Source: Sorghum bicolor (lineage: Eukaryota; Streptophyta; Magnoliopsida; Poales; Poaceae). Taken from it: a stretch of DNA of 64,000 bases. Of this stretch, positions 1-9,829 are shown piece by piece (position 1 is the stretch's first letter; each line of letters begins with the position of its first letter). The position numbers and the translations under genes are program-made. Below the pieces are notes generated by a model, which saw nothing but the letters and a program-made list of their open reading frames with translations, had not been told where the DNA came from and did not search any database. The DNA lies in NCBI RefSeq assembly GCF_000003195.3, contig NC_012875.2:32964314-33028313 (forward strand), read 5' to 3'.

Positions 1-602
1 TTGTTTCGAGCCTCACCAAGTGATTTGTGAGGGGTGCTTGAGCCTTCCCCGCGGGAGATCGCAATTGGCTACTCTAGTGGATTGCTCGTGGCTTGGAGGA
101 TCCCCATCTTGTGAGTGGATGTGCGGCACCCGCTGAGGGTTTGGCTTTGGAGTGCCAATTAGGTCGTGATCCATCAAGTGGGTGTATCACCACAATGAGG
201 ACTAGCTTGCCGGGAAGCAAGTGAACCTCAGTAAAAAATCTTGTGTCATCTCTTGCCGAGGATTCTCTTGTAATTGTGATTGATTGATTGGCTATATTTC
301 TACTCTACAACATTGGTATAACAATCACTCTCCTCTCCTTTACTTTTGTGCATACCTTGCTAGTGGTGTAGCTTGTTTAGCTTAGCTTTCTTGTTCAGGA
401 GTGTAGCTAGCTTCTAGTTGTGCTTTCTTGTTGTAACTAGTGTTTAGCTTTCTTGCTAGACTTGTGTAGGTGACTTGCATAGCTTAGTTGTGCTAGTGCT
501 AGAATAGCTTTGCCTTTTGTTTTACTAATCAACTTGTCTAGTTGAAGTTTGTAGAAAATTTAAATAGGCTATTCACCCCCCTCTAGCCATTTGGACCTTT
601 CA
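1..602 (+). repeat. 5' LTR of the copia element (3' part only)
   Basis: Positions 1-602 match 16518-17090 plus 33032-33060 of the 3' LTR with only scattered substitutions. The LTR ends in CTTTCA, followed after two bases by the primer binding site. The start of the LTR and the left target duplication lie outside the window. The TATA region and the palindrome array seen in the 3' LTR belong to the part that is cut off here. Confidence 0.93.
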
Positions 603-604
603 AG

Positions 605-616
605 TGGTATCAGAGC
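605..616 (+). other. Primer binding site (initiator tRNA-Met type)
   Basis: TGGTATCAGAGC begins two bases after the LTR end. It is the classic copia PBS complementary to the 3' end of plant initiator tRNA-Met, and it fixes the plus orientation. Confidence 0.93.
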
Positions 617-659
617 TGAGGCACCGTTTATTTGAGGCTTAACAACCTACGGTGAAGAA

Positions 660-1055
660 ATGGCTCTTAGTTTGCATATCAACAACACCAAGAAGGTACC
701 TTACTTTGATGGCACCAATTATACTTATTGGAAGGTCAAGATGACCGCCCATATCAAGTCAATCAATAGAGAAGTTTGGAAGGTGACCGAAACAAAGTTT
801 GAGGTTGCAAATGAGAATGCACCAACATCGGTAGAAGAGAAGAAGCTTCAATGCAAGGACATTGCAATTAGTGCTCTTCATGAAGCTCTTGATGACAAGA
901 CCTTTGAGCAAATCAAGAACATTGTGATTGCTCATGATGCATGGGCAAAATTAGAAGAAACATTTGAGGGCACCAAGGGAACCAAGACCACAAAGGCATA
1001 CATCATCCAAGAAAAGTTCTCAAGCTTCAAGATGCCGGAGATGTTTCACCGGTGA
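660..1055 (+). pseudogene. copia Gag, N-terminal part (UBN2/gag-polypeptide type)
   Basis: The ATG lies 43 bases after the PBS, the usual position for copia gag. The 131-residue frame carries the capsid-like start with FDGTNYTYWKVKM, then a helical segment with AWAKLEETFEGT, both typical of copia gag-polypeptide/UBN2 domains. The frame fails at about 1050: the segment expected to link the helical region to NELKALGE is shortened, and reading resumes one frame over. It is one broken gag with the next two entries. Confidence 0.85.
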
Positions 1056-2350
1056 ATGAACTCAAGGCACTTGGGGAAGAAGTAAAAGATAGTCAATTCT
1101 CTATGATGTTCTTGAGAAGCTTGCCCAAGAGATTTGACACATTGATCACCGTGCTAGTCAAGACAACACTTAGTGATTCAACTCCCCAACAAGTCTTCCA
1201 AGAGGTGATGACCGATGATGCTTATAGAGAAGATGATGAGAAGGATGAGTTGATCAAGAAAAAGAGGAAGGATGGTGAGAAGAAGGATGATGAGAAGAAG
1301 AAGAGTGTGGCATTCAAGGCCTCCACATCCAAGGGCAAAGCCAAGCAAGAATCATCAAGTGAAGAAGAAGCAAGCTCTTGTGATAGTGATGAAGATGAGG
1401 AGATGGCTCTTCTTGTCAAGAGATTTGGCAAGTTTATGAAGAAGAAGGGCTATCGGGCAAGAAGGAAGAAGAGCTCCTCCAAGAAGAATGACCATTCCAT
1501 GAAGTGCTTTAGATGCCATAGCAAGGACCATCTCATCGCCAAGTGTCCTTATGATAGTTATGATGAAGATGCTATCAAGAAGGAAAGAAAGAAGCAAGAA
1601 AAGAAGGAAGGCTCAAACAAGAAGAAGGGTGATGCCAATGTTGCAACTTGGGATAGTGATGACTCCTCAAGTGATGATGAAAGCAACAAGAAAAAGGGGC
1701 ATGCTAGTATTGCAATTCAAGGAAAGAGCTCCATCTTCGACACTCCATCATGCTTCATGGCTAAGGCCACTAAGGTATCATCCGATGATGAGAGTGACCA
1801 TGCTAGTGATAATGATAGTGATAGTGATCATGATGAACCAACTAAAGATGAACTAATCACTATGCTAGAAGATTGCACTCATCACTATAAAGAAACTAGA
1901 GAGGAGTGCAAGGCCTTGCTTAAGGATAAGAAAACCCTTGAGCAAGAACTTGATGAGCTTAGAGCATCTTATGAGAGTCTAAAGGAAGACCATAAGAAGC
2001 TTCAAAAGGCCCACACTAAGCTTGAAGAAGCTCATTCCTCTCTAGTTAACAAGTGTGAAAATGATCCAACTAAAATTGAAAAAGCTCAAACTTGCAACAT
2101 AGGCATAACATGTGATATCTTGAGTAAGCCTATTGTTATTGCTTCTACTAACCCTTCATGTAGCACATCTACATCATCCTCATCTAGTAGTGATGGTTTC
2201 ACTTGTGACACCTCACTAAAAGTTGAGAATGAAATTCTCAAAAAGGAGGTGAAAGAGCTCAATCACACCTTAGCCAAGGCTTATGGTGGTGAGGACCGCT
2301 TGCTTATGTGCTTGGGTAGCCAAAGAGCTTCTTCTATAAAGAGGGATTAG
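1052..2350 (+). pseudogene. copia Gag, central part with zinc knuckle and coiled coil
   Basis: Continues Gag after a frameshift (NELKALGEEVKDSQFSMMFL onward). There is a Lys/Glu-rich region, a CCHC zinc knuckle (CFRCHSKDHLIAKCP, around 1507-1551), a Ser/Asp-rich acidic stretch, and from about 1850 a coiled coil rich in K, E and L. A Ser-rich tract (about 2160-2190) precedes a final short helix. Knuckle plus long coiled coil is the layout of SIRE-like gag. The frame stops at 2348-2350, where a second frameshift separates it from the C-terminal knuckle. Confidence 0.85.
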
Positions 2351-2403
2351 GCTATAACCCCAAGAAAGGCAAGGCCGCCTTTGCTCCTCACAAGACTAGT
2401 TTT

Positions 2404-2667
2404 GTGAAGAACAATGGCCGGTATTGCAAAGCTTGCAAGCAAGTTGGTCACCTAGAGCAACAATGCATGAACAAGAAACCCAAAGCTTATGTATCCTCAA
2501 TTAAGCTAAATTCTTTCTATGTACTTACCAAGGATACAAAAGGTGTTCATGCTAAGTTCATTGGTGCACCATGGATGGGCTCAAAGAAGAAAGCCATTTG
2601 GGTACCAAAGAGCTTAGTTGCTAACCTTGGAGGACTCAATCAAGTTTGGGTACCTAAAAGGAATTGA
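2404..2667 (+). pseudogene. copia Gag C-terminal part, second zinc knuckle
   Basis: An 87-residue frame with YCKACKQVGHLEQQC, a second CX2CX4HX4C knuckle, followed by a basic segment ending in QVWVPKRN just before protease. The frame is open upstream from about 2350, so it is the shifted continuation of the preceding part. Two knuckles in one gag are a SIRE-like trait; nucleic-acid binding is the expected role. Confidence 0.8.
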
Positions 2668-2692
2668 TCTTGTCTTGTAGGTCAATTACAAA

Positions 2693-3925
2693 GCCGGAGG
2701 AAGGCATTGGGTGCTTGATAGTGGGTGCACTCAACATACGACCGAAGAGTCATGTATGTTCAAATCAATTGATACAAATCAAAATGGTGGTTTTGATTCT
2801 ATCACATTTGGCAACAACAAGAAAGGCAAGGTCAAGGGGCTTGGTAAAATTGCTATCTCAAATGACTTGAGCATATCAAATGTGTTGCTAGTTGAGAGCC
2901 TAGATTTCAATCTCTTGTCAATTGCATAACTTTGTGACCTTGGTTTCAAGTGCATCTTTGGTAGTGATGATGTTGAGGTGGTTAGTGTTGATGGATCAAA
3001 CTTGATATTCAAAGGATTTAGGCATGGTAGCTTATACTTGGTTGATTTCAATGATAGTGACACTCAATTGACATCTTGCCTAATTAGCAAATCAAGTTTG
3101 GGTTGGTTGTGGCATAGAAGGCTTGGTCATGTTCGAATGAAACAATTGAACAAACTATTGAGGCATGACTTAGTTAGAGGTTTGAAGGATGTCACCTTTG
3201 AGAAGGATAAACCATGTAGCGCTTGTCAAGCCGGAAAGCAAGTTGGAAATACACATCCTAAGAAAAGTGAAATGAGTACATCAAAGGCATTTGAGCTATT
3301 GCACATGGATTTATTTGGGCCAACAACATACACTAGCATTGGTGGTAACAAGTATGACTTTGTGATAGTTGATGACTACACTAGATACACTTGGGTGTTC
3401 TTCCTCTATGACAAGAGTGATGTTTGTGATCTATTCAAGTCTTTTGTCAAGAGGGTGCAAAATGAGTTTGAAACCACTATCAAGAAGATTAGAAGTGACA
3501 ATGGTAGTGAATTCAAGAACACAAGAATTGAGGAATTGTGTGATGATCTTGGCATTGGACATCAATTCTCTCCAACATACACTCCTCAATCCAATGGTGT
3601 AGTTGAAAGAAAGAATAGAACTTTGATTGATATGGCTAGATCAATGCTTAGTGAATACAATGTTAGCCATTCATTTTGGAGTGAAGCTATCAACATGGCT
3701 TGCTATTGTAGCAACCGTCTCTATTGCCATGGGAAGCTTGGGAATACACCATATGAGCTATTGAATGGAAGAAAGCCCAACATTGCATACTTTAGAGTGT
3801 TTGGTTGTAAATTCTACATTCTCAAGAAAGGCACAAGATTGAGTAAGTTTGAGAAGAAATGTGATGAAGGGTTCTTACTTGGTGGAGTTCTTACTTGGTT
3901 ATTCCACCACAAGCAAGGCATATAG
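2693..3925 (+). pseudogene. copia Pol: aspartic protease and integrase
   Basis: The protease shows HWVLDSGCTQH with catalytic DSG at 2717-2725. The same frame holds the GAG-pre-integrase zinc region (HRRLGH and CSAC, about 3113-3232), then integrase: HMDLFGP, VDDYTRY, SDNGSEFK, and the Glu in NGVVERKNRT, so the D,D,E residues are all present. One TAA (2927-2929) interrupts the frame inside protease. The frame ends at 3925 because of a 16-base tandem duplication at 3871-3898 that shifts the reading, while the true continuation is in the next frame. Expected role: polyprotein cleavage and insertion of cDNA into the genome. Confidence 0.88.
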
Positions 3926-5480
3926 AGTTTGGAACTTGGCAAGTGGCACATTGGAAGAAGTCCATGATGTTGAGTTTGATGAAACCAAGGGATCTCAAAA
4001 TGAAGCTCAAAATCTTGATGATGTGAGAGGAGATCAATTGGCAAATGCAATGAAGAACATGGATGTAGGTGACATAAGGCCAAGGCAAATTGATGATGAT
4101 AATGATGTTCACATGATCAATCAAGAAGTGCAAATTGATACAAATCAAGCTAGTACTAGTGGCTCTCATGATGATGATCAAAACCAAGCTCAAGCAAGTG
4201 GAAGCAATCAACTCCCAATGCTCGAACCTACTAGCATAGCAAGGGATCATCCATTGGATCAAGTCATTGGAGGTATTCAAAGTGGTGTGCAAACAAGATC
4301 AAGGCTAGCATCCTTTTGTGAGCACTATTCATTTGTCTCATTTGAAGAACCAAAGAGAATAGAAGATGCATTGAAAGATTCCGATTGGGTAAATGCCATG
4401 CATGAAGAATTGAATAACTTCACAAGAAATCAAGTGTGGGAGCTTGTTGAGAGGCCAAAGAACTACAATGTGATTGGTACCAAGTGGGTCTTCAGAAACA
4501 AGCAAGATCAAGATGGTGTAGTTGTGAGAAACAGAGCAAGATTAGTAGCACAAGGTTACACTCAAGTTGATGGTCTTGACTTTGGAGAAACATATGCACC
4601 GGTTGCAAGATTGGAAGTAATTAGAATATTATTAGCCTATGCTTGTGCCCACAACATCAAGCTCTATCAAATGGATGTGAAGAGTGCATTTCTCAATGGA
4701 TACATCAATGAGTTGGTTTATGTTGAACAACCTCCCGGTTTTGAAGATGACAAGAAACCCAACCATGTGTACAAGCTCAAGAAGGCATTGTATGGTTTGA
4801 AGCAAGCACCTAGAGCATTGTATGAGAGATTGAGAGATTTCCTTCTCTCTAAAGGGTTCAAGATGGGAAAGGTTGACACTACCCTCTTCACCAAGAAGCT
4901 AGGCAATGACTTGTTTGTGTTGAAAATCTATGTTAATGACATCATCTTTGGGTCCACCAATCAAGACTTTTGTGAAGAGTTTGGAAGAATGATGGCAAAT
5001 GAGTTTGAGATGTCCATGATTGGAGAGCTTAGTTACTTCCTTGGACTTCAAATCAAGCAAATGAAGGATGGCACTTTTGTAAGCCAAGGAAAGTACATCA
5101 AGGACATGATCAAGAAGTTTGGGTTGCATGAAGCTAAACCAATGAGCACACCTATGGGCACAAATGATCAATTAGGTAGTGATGCAAGTGGCAACATGGT
5201 AGATCAAAAGCTATATCGGTCCACGATTGGAAGTTTGCTCTATGTCACTGCATCAAGGCCGGATGTAATGTTTAGTGTGTGCAAATGTGCAAGATACCAA
5301 GCTTCACCTAGAGAAAGTCACTTGAAGGCAACCAAAAGAATATTGAGGTATCTAAAGGGAACTCATGATGTTGGATTATGGTATCCCAAGGGGTCTAACT
5401 TTGAGTTGATTAGATATTCGAACTCCGACTATGGTGGATGCAAGATTAATAGAATGAGCACAAGTGGCACTTTTCAATTG
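3849..5480 (+). pseudogene. copia Pol: reverse transcriptase and start of RNase H
   Basis: After a low-complexity linker (about 3960-4290) the RVT_2 domain runs from about 4350 to 5130: GTKWVFRNKQ, RLVAQGYTQ, FGETYAPVARL, QMDVKSAFLNG, ALYGLKQAPRALYERL. The catalytic box reads YVNDIIFG (4929-4952), so one of the two metal-binding aspartates of YVDD is Asn (codon AAT at 4935-4937). RNase H begins near 5390 with SNSDYGG, where YSDSD is usual, and is cut at 5484 by A1. It continues at 13791. Both catalytic changes suggest a dead enzyme. Confidence 0.9.
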
Positions 5481-5906
5481 CTAGTGTTGACGGTCCTTAT
5501 GTATCAAATTTAATTATCAAATAAATAAAGAAAAGGATCCAAATGAAATCAACATCTAGACTTAGGGTTTTATCTGATAGAATTCCATGAGTTTTGGTGT
5601 TTGTCTATTTCTGCAGGGGGTTATCAGGAAATACAGAAGAAAGGCCCACACGTCGGGATTACATAGAGATATTAACGTGCCGCGCAATTATCTTACATCT
5701 AGAAGACTCCAGAAGCCACGAGACAGAAGCGGAGGCAAAACGGGGCCAGAGGCAGGGCGCCCGCCCTCCTGCCCTGGGCGCCCGCCCCCTCCCTGAGTCC
5801 AATCAGGACTCTGCTTCGTGGGAGATCTCCACCGACCTAAAGGATGAATCTAAACCATACAATCTATGTCGGTTTGATCCAACGGCCCATATTCACTTGA
5901 AGGGAC

Positions 5907-5913
5907 TATAAAA
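5907..5913 (+). promoter_or_regulatory. TATA box, A1 5' LTR
   Basis: TATAAAA in GGGACTATAAAACCAG, 422 bases into the LTR. The same offset holds in the 3' LTR (12558-12564). Confidence 0.7.
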
Positions 5914-6144
5914 CCAGACCCCCTGGCGCCTGGAGGGGAGAGCCTCTCAACCCTAATTCATTATTCCTCAGGGGAGAAGAAGCCTCTGATCAAGATTAGA
6001 GCCACCACATCAATTAGATATCTAGATTAGCATAGCTACATAGGATTAGAACTAGAAGGAGTCAATCTTCGATTGGTTTCCGGATCTGTCAGGAGGATTC
6101 TTGGTAATTCTCTAATTGTGCTTCTAATTGCCTTCTAATTATCT

Positions 6145-6561
6145 TTGTTCTTCAATATGATGAATATGACTTTGTTCTACTTCAATATATTGCTTATGAC
6201 TTTGCTCTACTTGCTTATATTCAAGATTATATTGTTCTTAGTTTATCATAGTTATGTACTTGGCTTAGTTAGATTGGATCTATATACAAGCTTAGGATCG
6301 TATAGCGTTTATCCATCGGATCCATGGGTAAATGATAGATATTGTGTAGGCGTGGTGCTTATACCGTATTTATCTGCGATTGTATCCAATATGCCAGATC
6401 GTGGGGTGGTTCGTGATAATGACAGCTTCATTGATTCTTATATAGTCCCCCTCTCGTGTATTGGGCTGGCAGAGCAATATTATTACAGGGGAGTGATTGC
6501 TATGTTTCTCATTTACCTTGCTAATATCACTATGCATGGGCGTAGTCTTGTCTCGCAATGA
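6145..6561 (+). CDS. Open frame in the A1 LTR leader, hydrophobic start (hypothetical)
   Basis: A 138-codon frame downstream of the TATA box, so it would lie in the 5' leader of the element transcript. Residues 5-40 are strongly hydrophobic (one or two possible membrane segments) and the rest is mixed with no known motif. The frame is also open at 12796-13212 and in the more diverged LTR at 52255-52734. In all three no indel occurs within it, although indels occur just outside. No family is recognised. It may be chance or a conserved leader peptide; translation is unproven. Confidence 0.25.
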   Translation: MFFNMMNMTLFYFNILLMTLLYLLIFKIILFLVYHSYVLGLVRLDLYTSLGSYSVYPSDPWVNDRYCVGVVLIPYLSAIVSNMPDRGVVRDNDSFIDSYIVPLSCIGLAEQYYYRGVIAMFLIYLANITMHGRSLVSQ

Positions 6562-7147
6562 TTGCTAAGTATGCTTGCACTAACTATGATAATGCTAGAC
6601 TATATTGTTGAGAATAACTTAGGGAATATTCTTGTAGTTCGTTCTAATACCATGCTAATGACTTTCTAGAGTATCTAATTGAGGTGCTTATCATATTTAT
6701 TATGTGGCTAGATCAGATTAGTTATCCTTGTCACTATTCATTACTTCATATATCTTTTATGTGACACTTATCCCTGTATGAAGAGTTAGATATAATGTTC
6801 TCAATTATACATGCAATGATAGATGCTCAATCTCATATTCTATTCTGTAATCAATAGTGATGATTGCTAATCCCTTCCCAGTGGTAAAAATATAAATAAC
6901 GATACCTAGAATACTTCCCGGTTAAAATGCTACATCGGTATTAATCTGTGCGCTTGCAGATCCCAATCATTATTTATTTAGAAGAGCAATTGCATATTTC
7001 AATACCGCGTCTCTTATATCATGCTGGGGATGACAACTTGGCTTAAGTGGTGTGAGGGATAGGTTTGGCATTTTTGGCACCGTTACTAGATTTTGAGAAC
7101 TTAGTCTACTTTTGGTAATGATGTTAAGAATACCCAACAAGCATTTT

Positions 7148-7165
7148 TGGCGCCGTTGCCGGGGA
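7148..7165 (+). other. A1 primer binding site (tRNA-Asp type)
   Basis: The 18-base site starting TGGCGCCGTTGCC begins nine bases after the LTR. It is the PBS characteristic of Athila-lineage gypsy elements. Confidence 0.93.
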
Positions 7166-7299
7166 AGGTTGATTACTAATCAGGAATGGAATAAAAGATT
7201 TTGAGTTATCATTCGCATCACTAATATGATTGAGCTTATCTATTCTCTCATACAGTTTTACCCCGATATTTTTCTATTTTATCTTATGCAGGGGAATGT

Positions 7300-8885
7300 A
7301 TGAATAGAAGACATCTTCCAGGAAATTTTGTTGACAATCCCGAAGCATTATTCAAGAAGACGAGAGCCAAGCTCAAGACGAGATCATCAACACTTCAGCA
7401 AGAAGCTTCATCCAATCAAGAAGATCACCGAAACTTGTCTTCAGAGTTCGAAGCCATGGCGAACAAATCAATCCGCGAGTTCTCAGCTCCCACTACGGAC
7501 AACATCCGCACTAGACCTGCTGCAGAGATCGATGGCAACTTTGAGCTTAAGCCTGGACTTATCAACATGGTGCAATCCAACCAGTTCTGTGGGAAGGCAC
7601 ACGAAGATGCTAGTGTTCATTTACAACACTTCCTGGAGATTTGCAACACATTCACCATATCAGGAGTTTCCAAAGATGCTATACTACTTCGCCTCTTCCC
7701 ATTCTCACTGTTAGGAAGAGCGAAGCAGTGATTCTACGCTACAAAGGAGAAGAATACTACGTGGGCACTCTGCTCAACAAACTTCCTGGCAAAGTTCTTT
7801 CCCATGGGCAAGACCAATGCTCTCCGTGGGAAGATTACAAGTTTTCAGCAACAAAATGATGAATCTGTTCCAGAAGCATGGGAGCGCTTCCAAGACTATA
7901 TCCTAGAATGTCCCCATCATGGAATGGAGAGTTGGCTATGATGCAGACATTTTATCATGGGCTCGGCAACAGTACCCGAGAGACCATGGATGCTGCAGCT
8001 GGAGGAGCATTCTTATCACTTACTATGTCACAAGCCACAGCTCTTGTGGAGAAGATGGCGTCCAATCAAAGCTGGAATGAAGAGAGGACCCAGACACGCA
8101 AGAGAGGTGGAAGTATGCATCAGCTAAAGGAGGTAGACATGCTGTCTGCAAAGCTAGACCTGCTCATGAAGAAGCTCGACGATAGAGCTGGAGACAAGAA
8201 AGAAGTTATGCACATCTACGACTCTCACATGACTTGTGAGGAGTGTGGAGATACTGGACACTCAGGCAACCACTGCCCTGAGATGCTTGAGGATGTGAAC
8301 TACATCAACAACAACAACAACAACAACTACTACAACCGTCCTCAACAAAATCAAGGTTGGAATCAACAGAGGCCTAACTACTCAGGTAATTATCAAGGTA
8401 ACAATTCTTACAACAATAATAATAATTTTCCACCTTTGAGAGAGTTAGTGTCTAATCAAGGAAAGCTAATGGATAACCAATCTAAGAAATTGGCATCTAA
8501 TGATAAAATGCTAGAAAATATAAATAATAGAATGGATAATTTCTCTACTGCCATCAAGAATCAAATTAGCTTTAATAAAATGATTGAATCTCAGTTAAAT
8601 CAAATAGCTGCCGCTGTTCCTACTACTAACCCCGGTATACCATCACAACCGGAAGGATTAGAATCTGCAAATCTTGTAGACATGTTTGATGCAGGTATTA
8701 ACTGGAGTAACCCCGTCACTGAATTCTCTACTGACCTTCTGCCGGTCAAGAGAGGCGATCCAGGACGCCCCGTCATCCCGATCTCCATCGGCATGGTGGA
8801 CGTTCCAGAAGCTGCGACTTTGGCTCTAGCGTCAACATTATACCCAGGGTACTCTACGAAAAATTCTTTACATATCCTTTATTAG
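7300..8885 (+). pseudogene. A1 Gag (retrotransposon gag family, CCHC knuckle), broken
   Basis: Reading starts at ATG 7300. Residues around 85-145 match the Athila/gypsy capsid (FELKPGLINMVQ, HEDASVHLQHFLEI, LFPFSLLGRAKQ). A TGA at 7729-7731 replaces the usual Trp of AKQWF. The frame then continues (FLAKFFPMGKTNALRG, WERFQDYILECPHHGM) until a one-base loss near 7937. The shifted frame has TFYHGL, the knuckle CEECGDTGHSGNHC (about 8239-8280), an Asn-rich tract from an AAC repeat (8302-8330), and a helical tail with ESANLVDMFD. Structural capsid/nucleocapsid role expected; two lesions make it non-functional. Confidence 0.88.
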
Positions 8886-9829
8886 AAACAACCATGTGTT
8901 TGCAGTTTGCAGATCAGACGATAACTTTTCCAAAGGGAATATTGAAGAACCTTTGTGTCCGAGTTGGTACCTTGTATGCCCTAGCAGACTTCGTAGTGGT
9001 AGAGACCGGAAATGATGAGAGAGCACCCATCATCTTAGGGAGGCCATTCTTGAACACAATGGGAGCTATCATCTACGCTAGTGCTGCCAAGATCAGTTTC
9101 TATGTCAAAGGGAGGAAGGAGACATTTTTCTTCAAGAACAAGACTACACAAATTCCAGATCAATCCAGACATGAATCAAGGAAGAGGACCAACAGGAGGA
9201 ACAGGAACAAGCAAGTGTGGACCGAGTCAGCTAAGATGGTCACTGTAGTTCATGGAGGCCAAGATCACCAACTTAAGTCACCGCTTTTGATCAAGAAGGA
9301 CGACCCAGGAATGCCAAGCATCTACTGCTCCATAAATGGATACAACGTCTACAAGACAACTTGTGACACCGGATCGGGCATCAACATAATGGCCGCAGTC
9401 ACCTATCGGCTCTTGTTCGGGACCATGCCCCTAAGACCAACATACATTCAGCTCGAGATGGAAGATCAGACATTTCGAGAAGTTAAAGGAACAGTAACTG
9501 ATGTCCCAGTCAAAATAGACGATCACTTTGTCTACACAGACTTTCAAGTTATTGACATGGGAGAAGACGAGTATGATCCACCCATCATCCTTGGAAGACC
9601 ATTCCTCAGCACCGTTAAAGCAATTATCTACATTGGAACCGGAGAAGTCCATATGCATTTCCCCTCAGAGAAGGTACGTCGTTATTTTACTGACCCTAAC
9701 TATGTCATTGAAGAATCTAAGCAGGTAAGAAAAAGACGCAACCGTAACCAGAGGAGGCAGATCATCAGGGACGGATGGGCAGACTACGAAGGAGAAGTTG
9801 TAAGGTCAGAAGACGTAGAGTTTAAATAG
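8804..9829 (+). pseudogene. A1 tandem aspartic protease domains
   Basis: One frame is open from about 8804 to a TAG at 9827-9829, entered from gag by a frameshift near 8800. Domain 1: CDFGSSVNIIPR (8813-8848) to APIILGRPFLNT (about 9024-9059). Domain 2: CDTGSGINIMAA (catalytic DTGSG at 9365-9379) to PPIILGRPFLST (about 9578-9613). Each half has the retropepsin start and the ILGRPF flap-to-end motif; the two are fused by a basic linker. The C-terminus is Arg-rich. RT should follow in an autonomous element but the frame simply ends. A homologous second domain is in A2. Confidence 0.8.

Larger units (their letters stand above)
5485..7139 (+). repeat. A1 5' LTR
   Basis: 1655 bases, same length as the 12136-13790 copy. 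U3 has a GC block with two GGGCGCCCGCC motifs (about 5754-5788), a TATA box at 5907-5913, a 138-codon open frame at 6145-6561, a GTGCGCTTGCAGATC box near 6948, and a PBS-like string near 7068-7085. Confidence 0.95.

Noticed and set aside
605..616. tRNA-like TGGTATCAGAGC and tRNA-Asp-like strings at several places
   Set aside because: They are primer binding sites next to LTR ends; no cloverleaf or flanking tRNA gene sequence is present.
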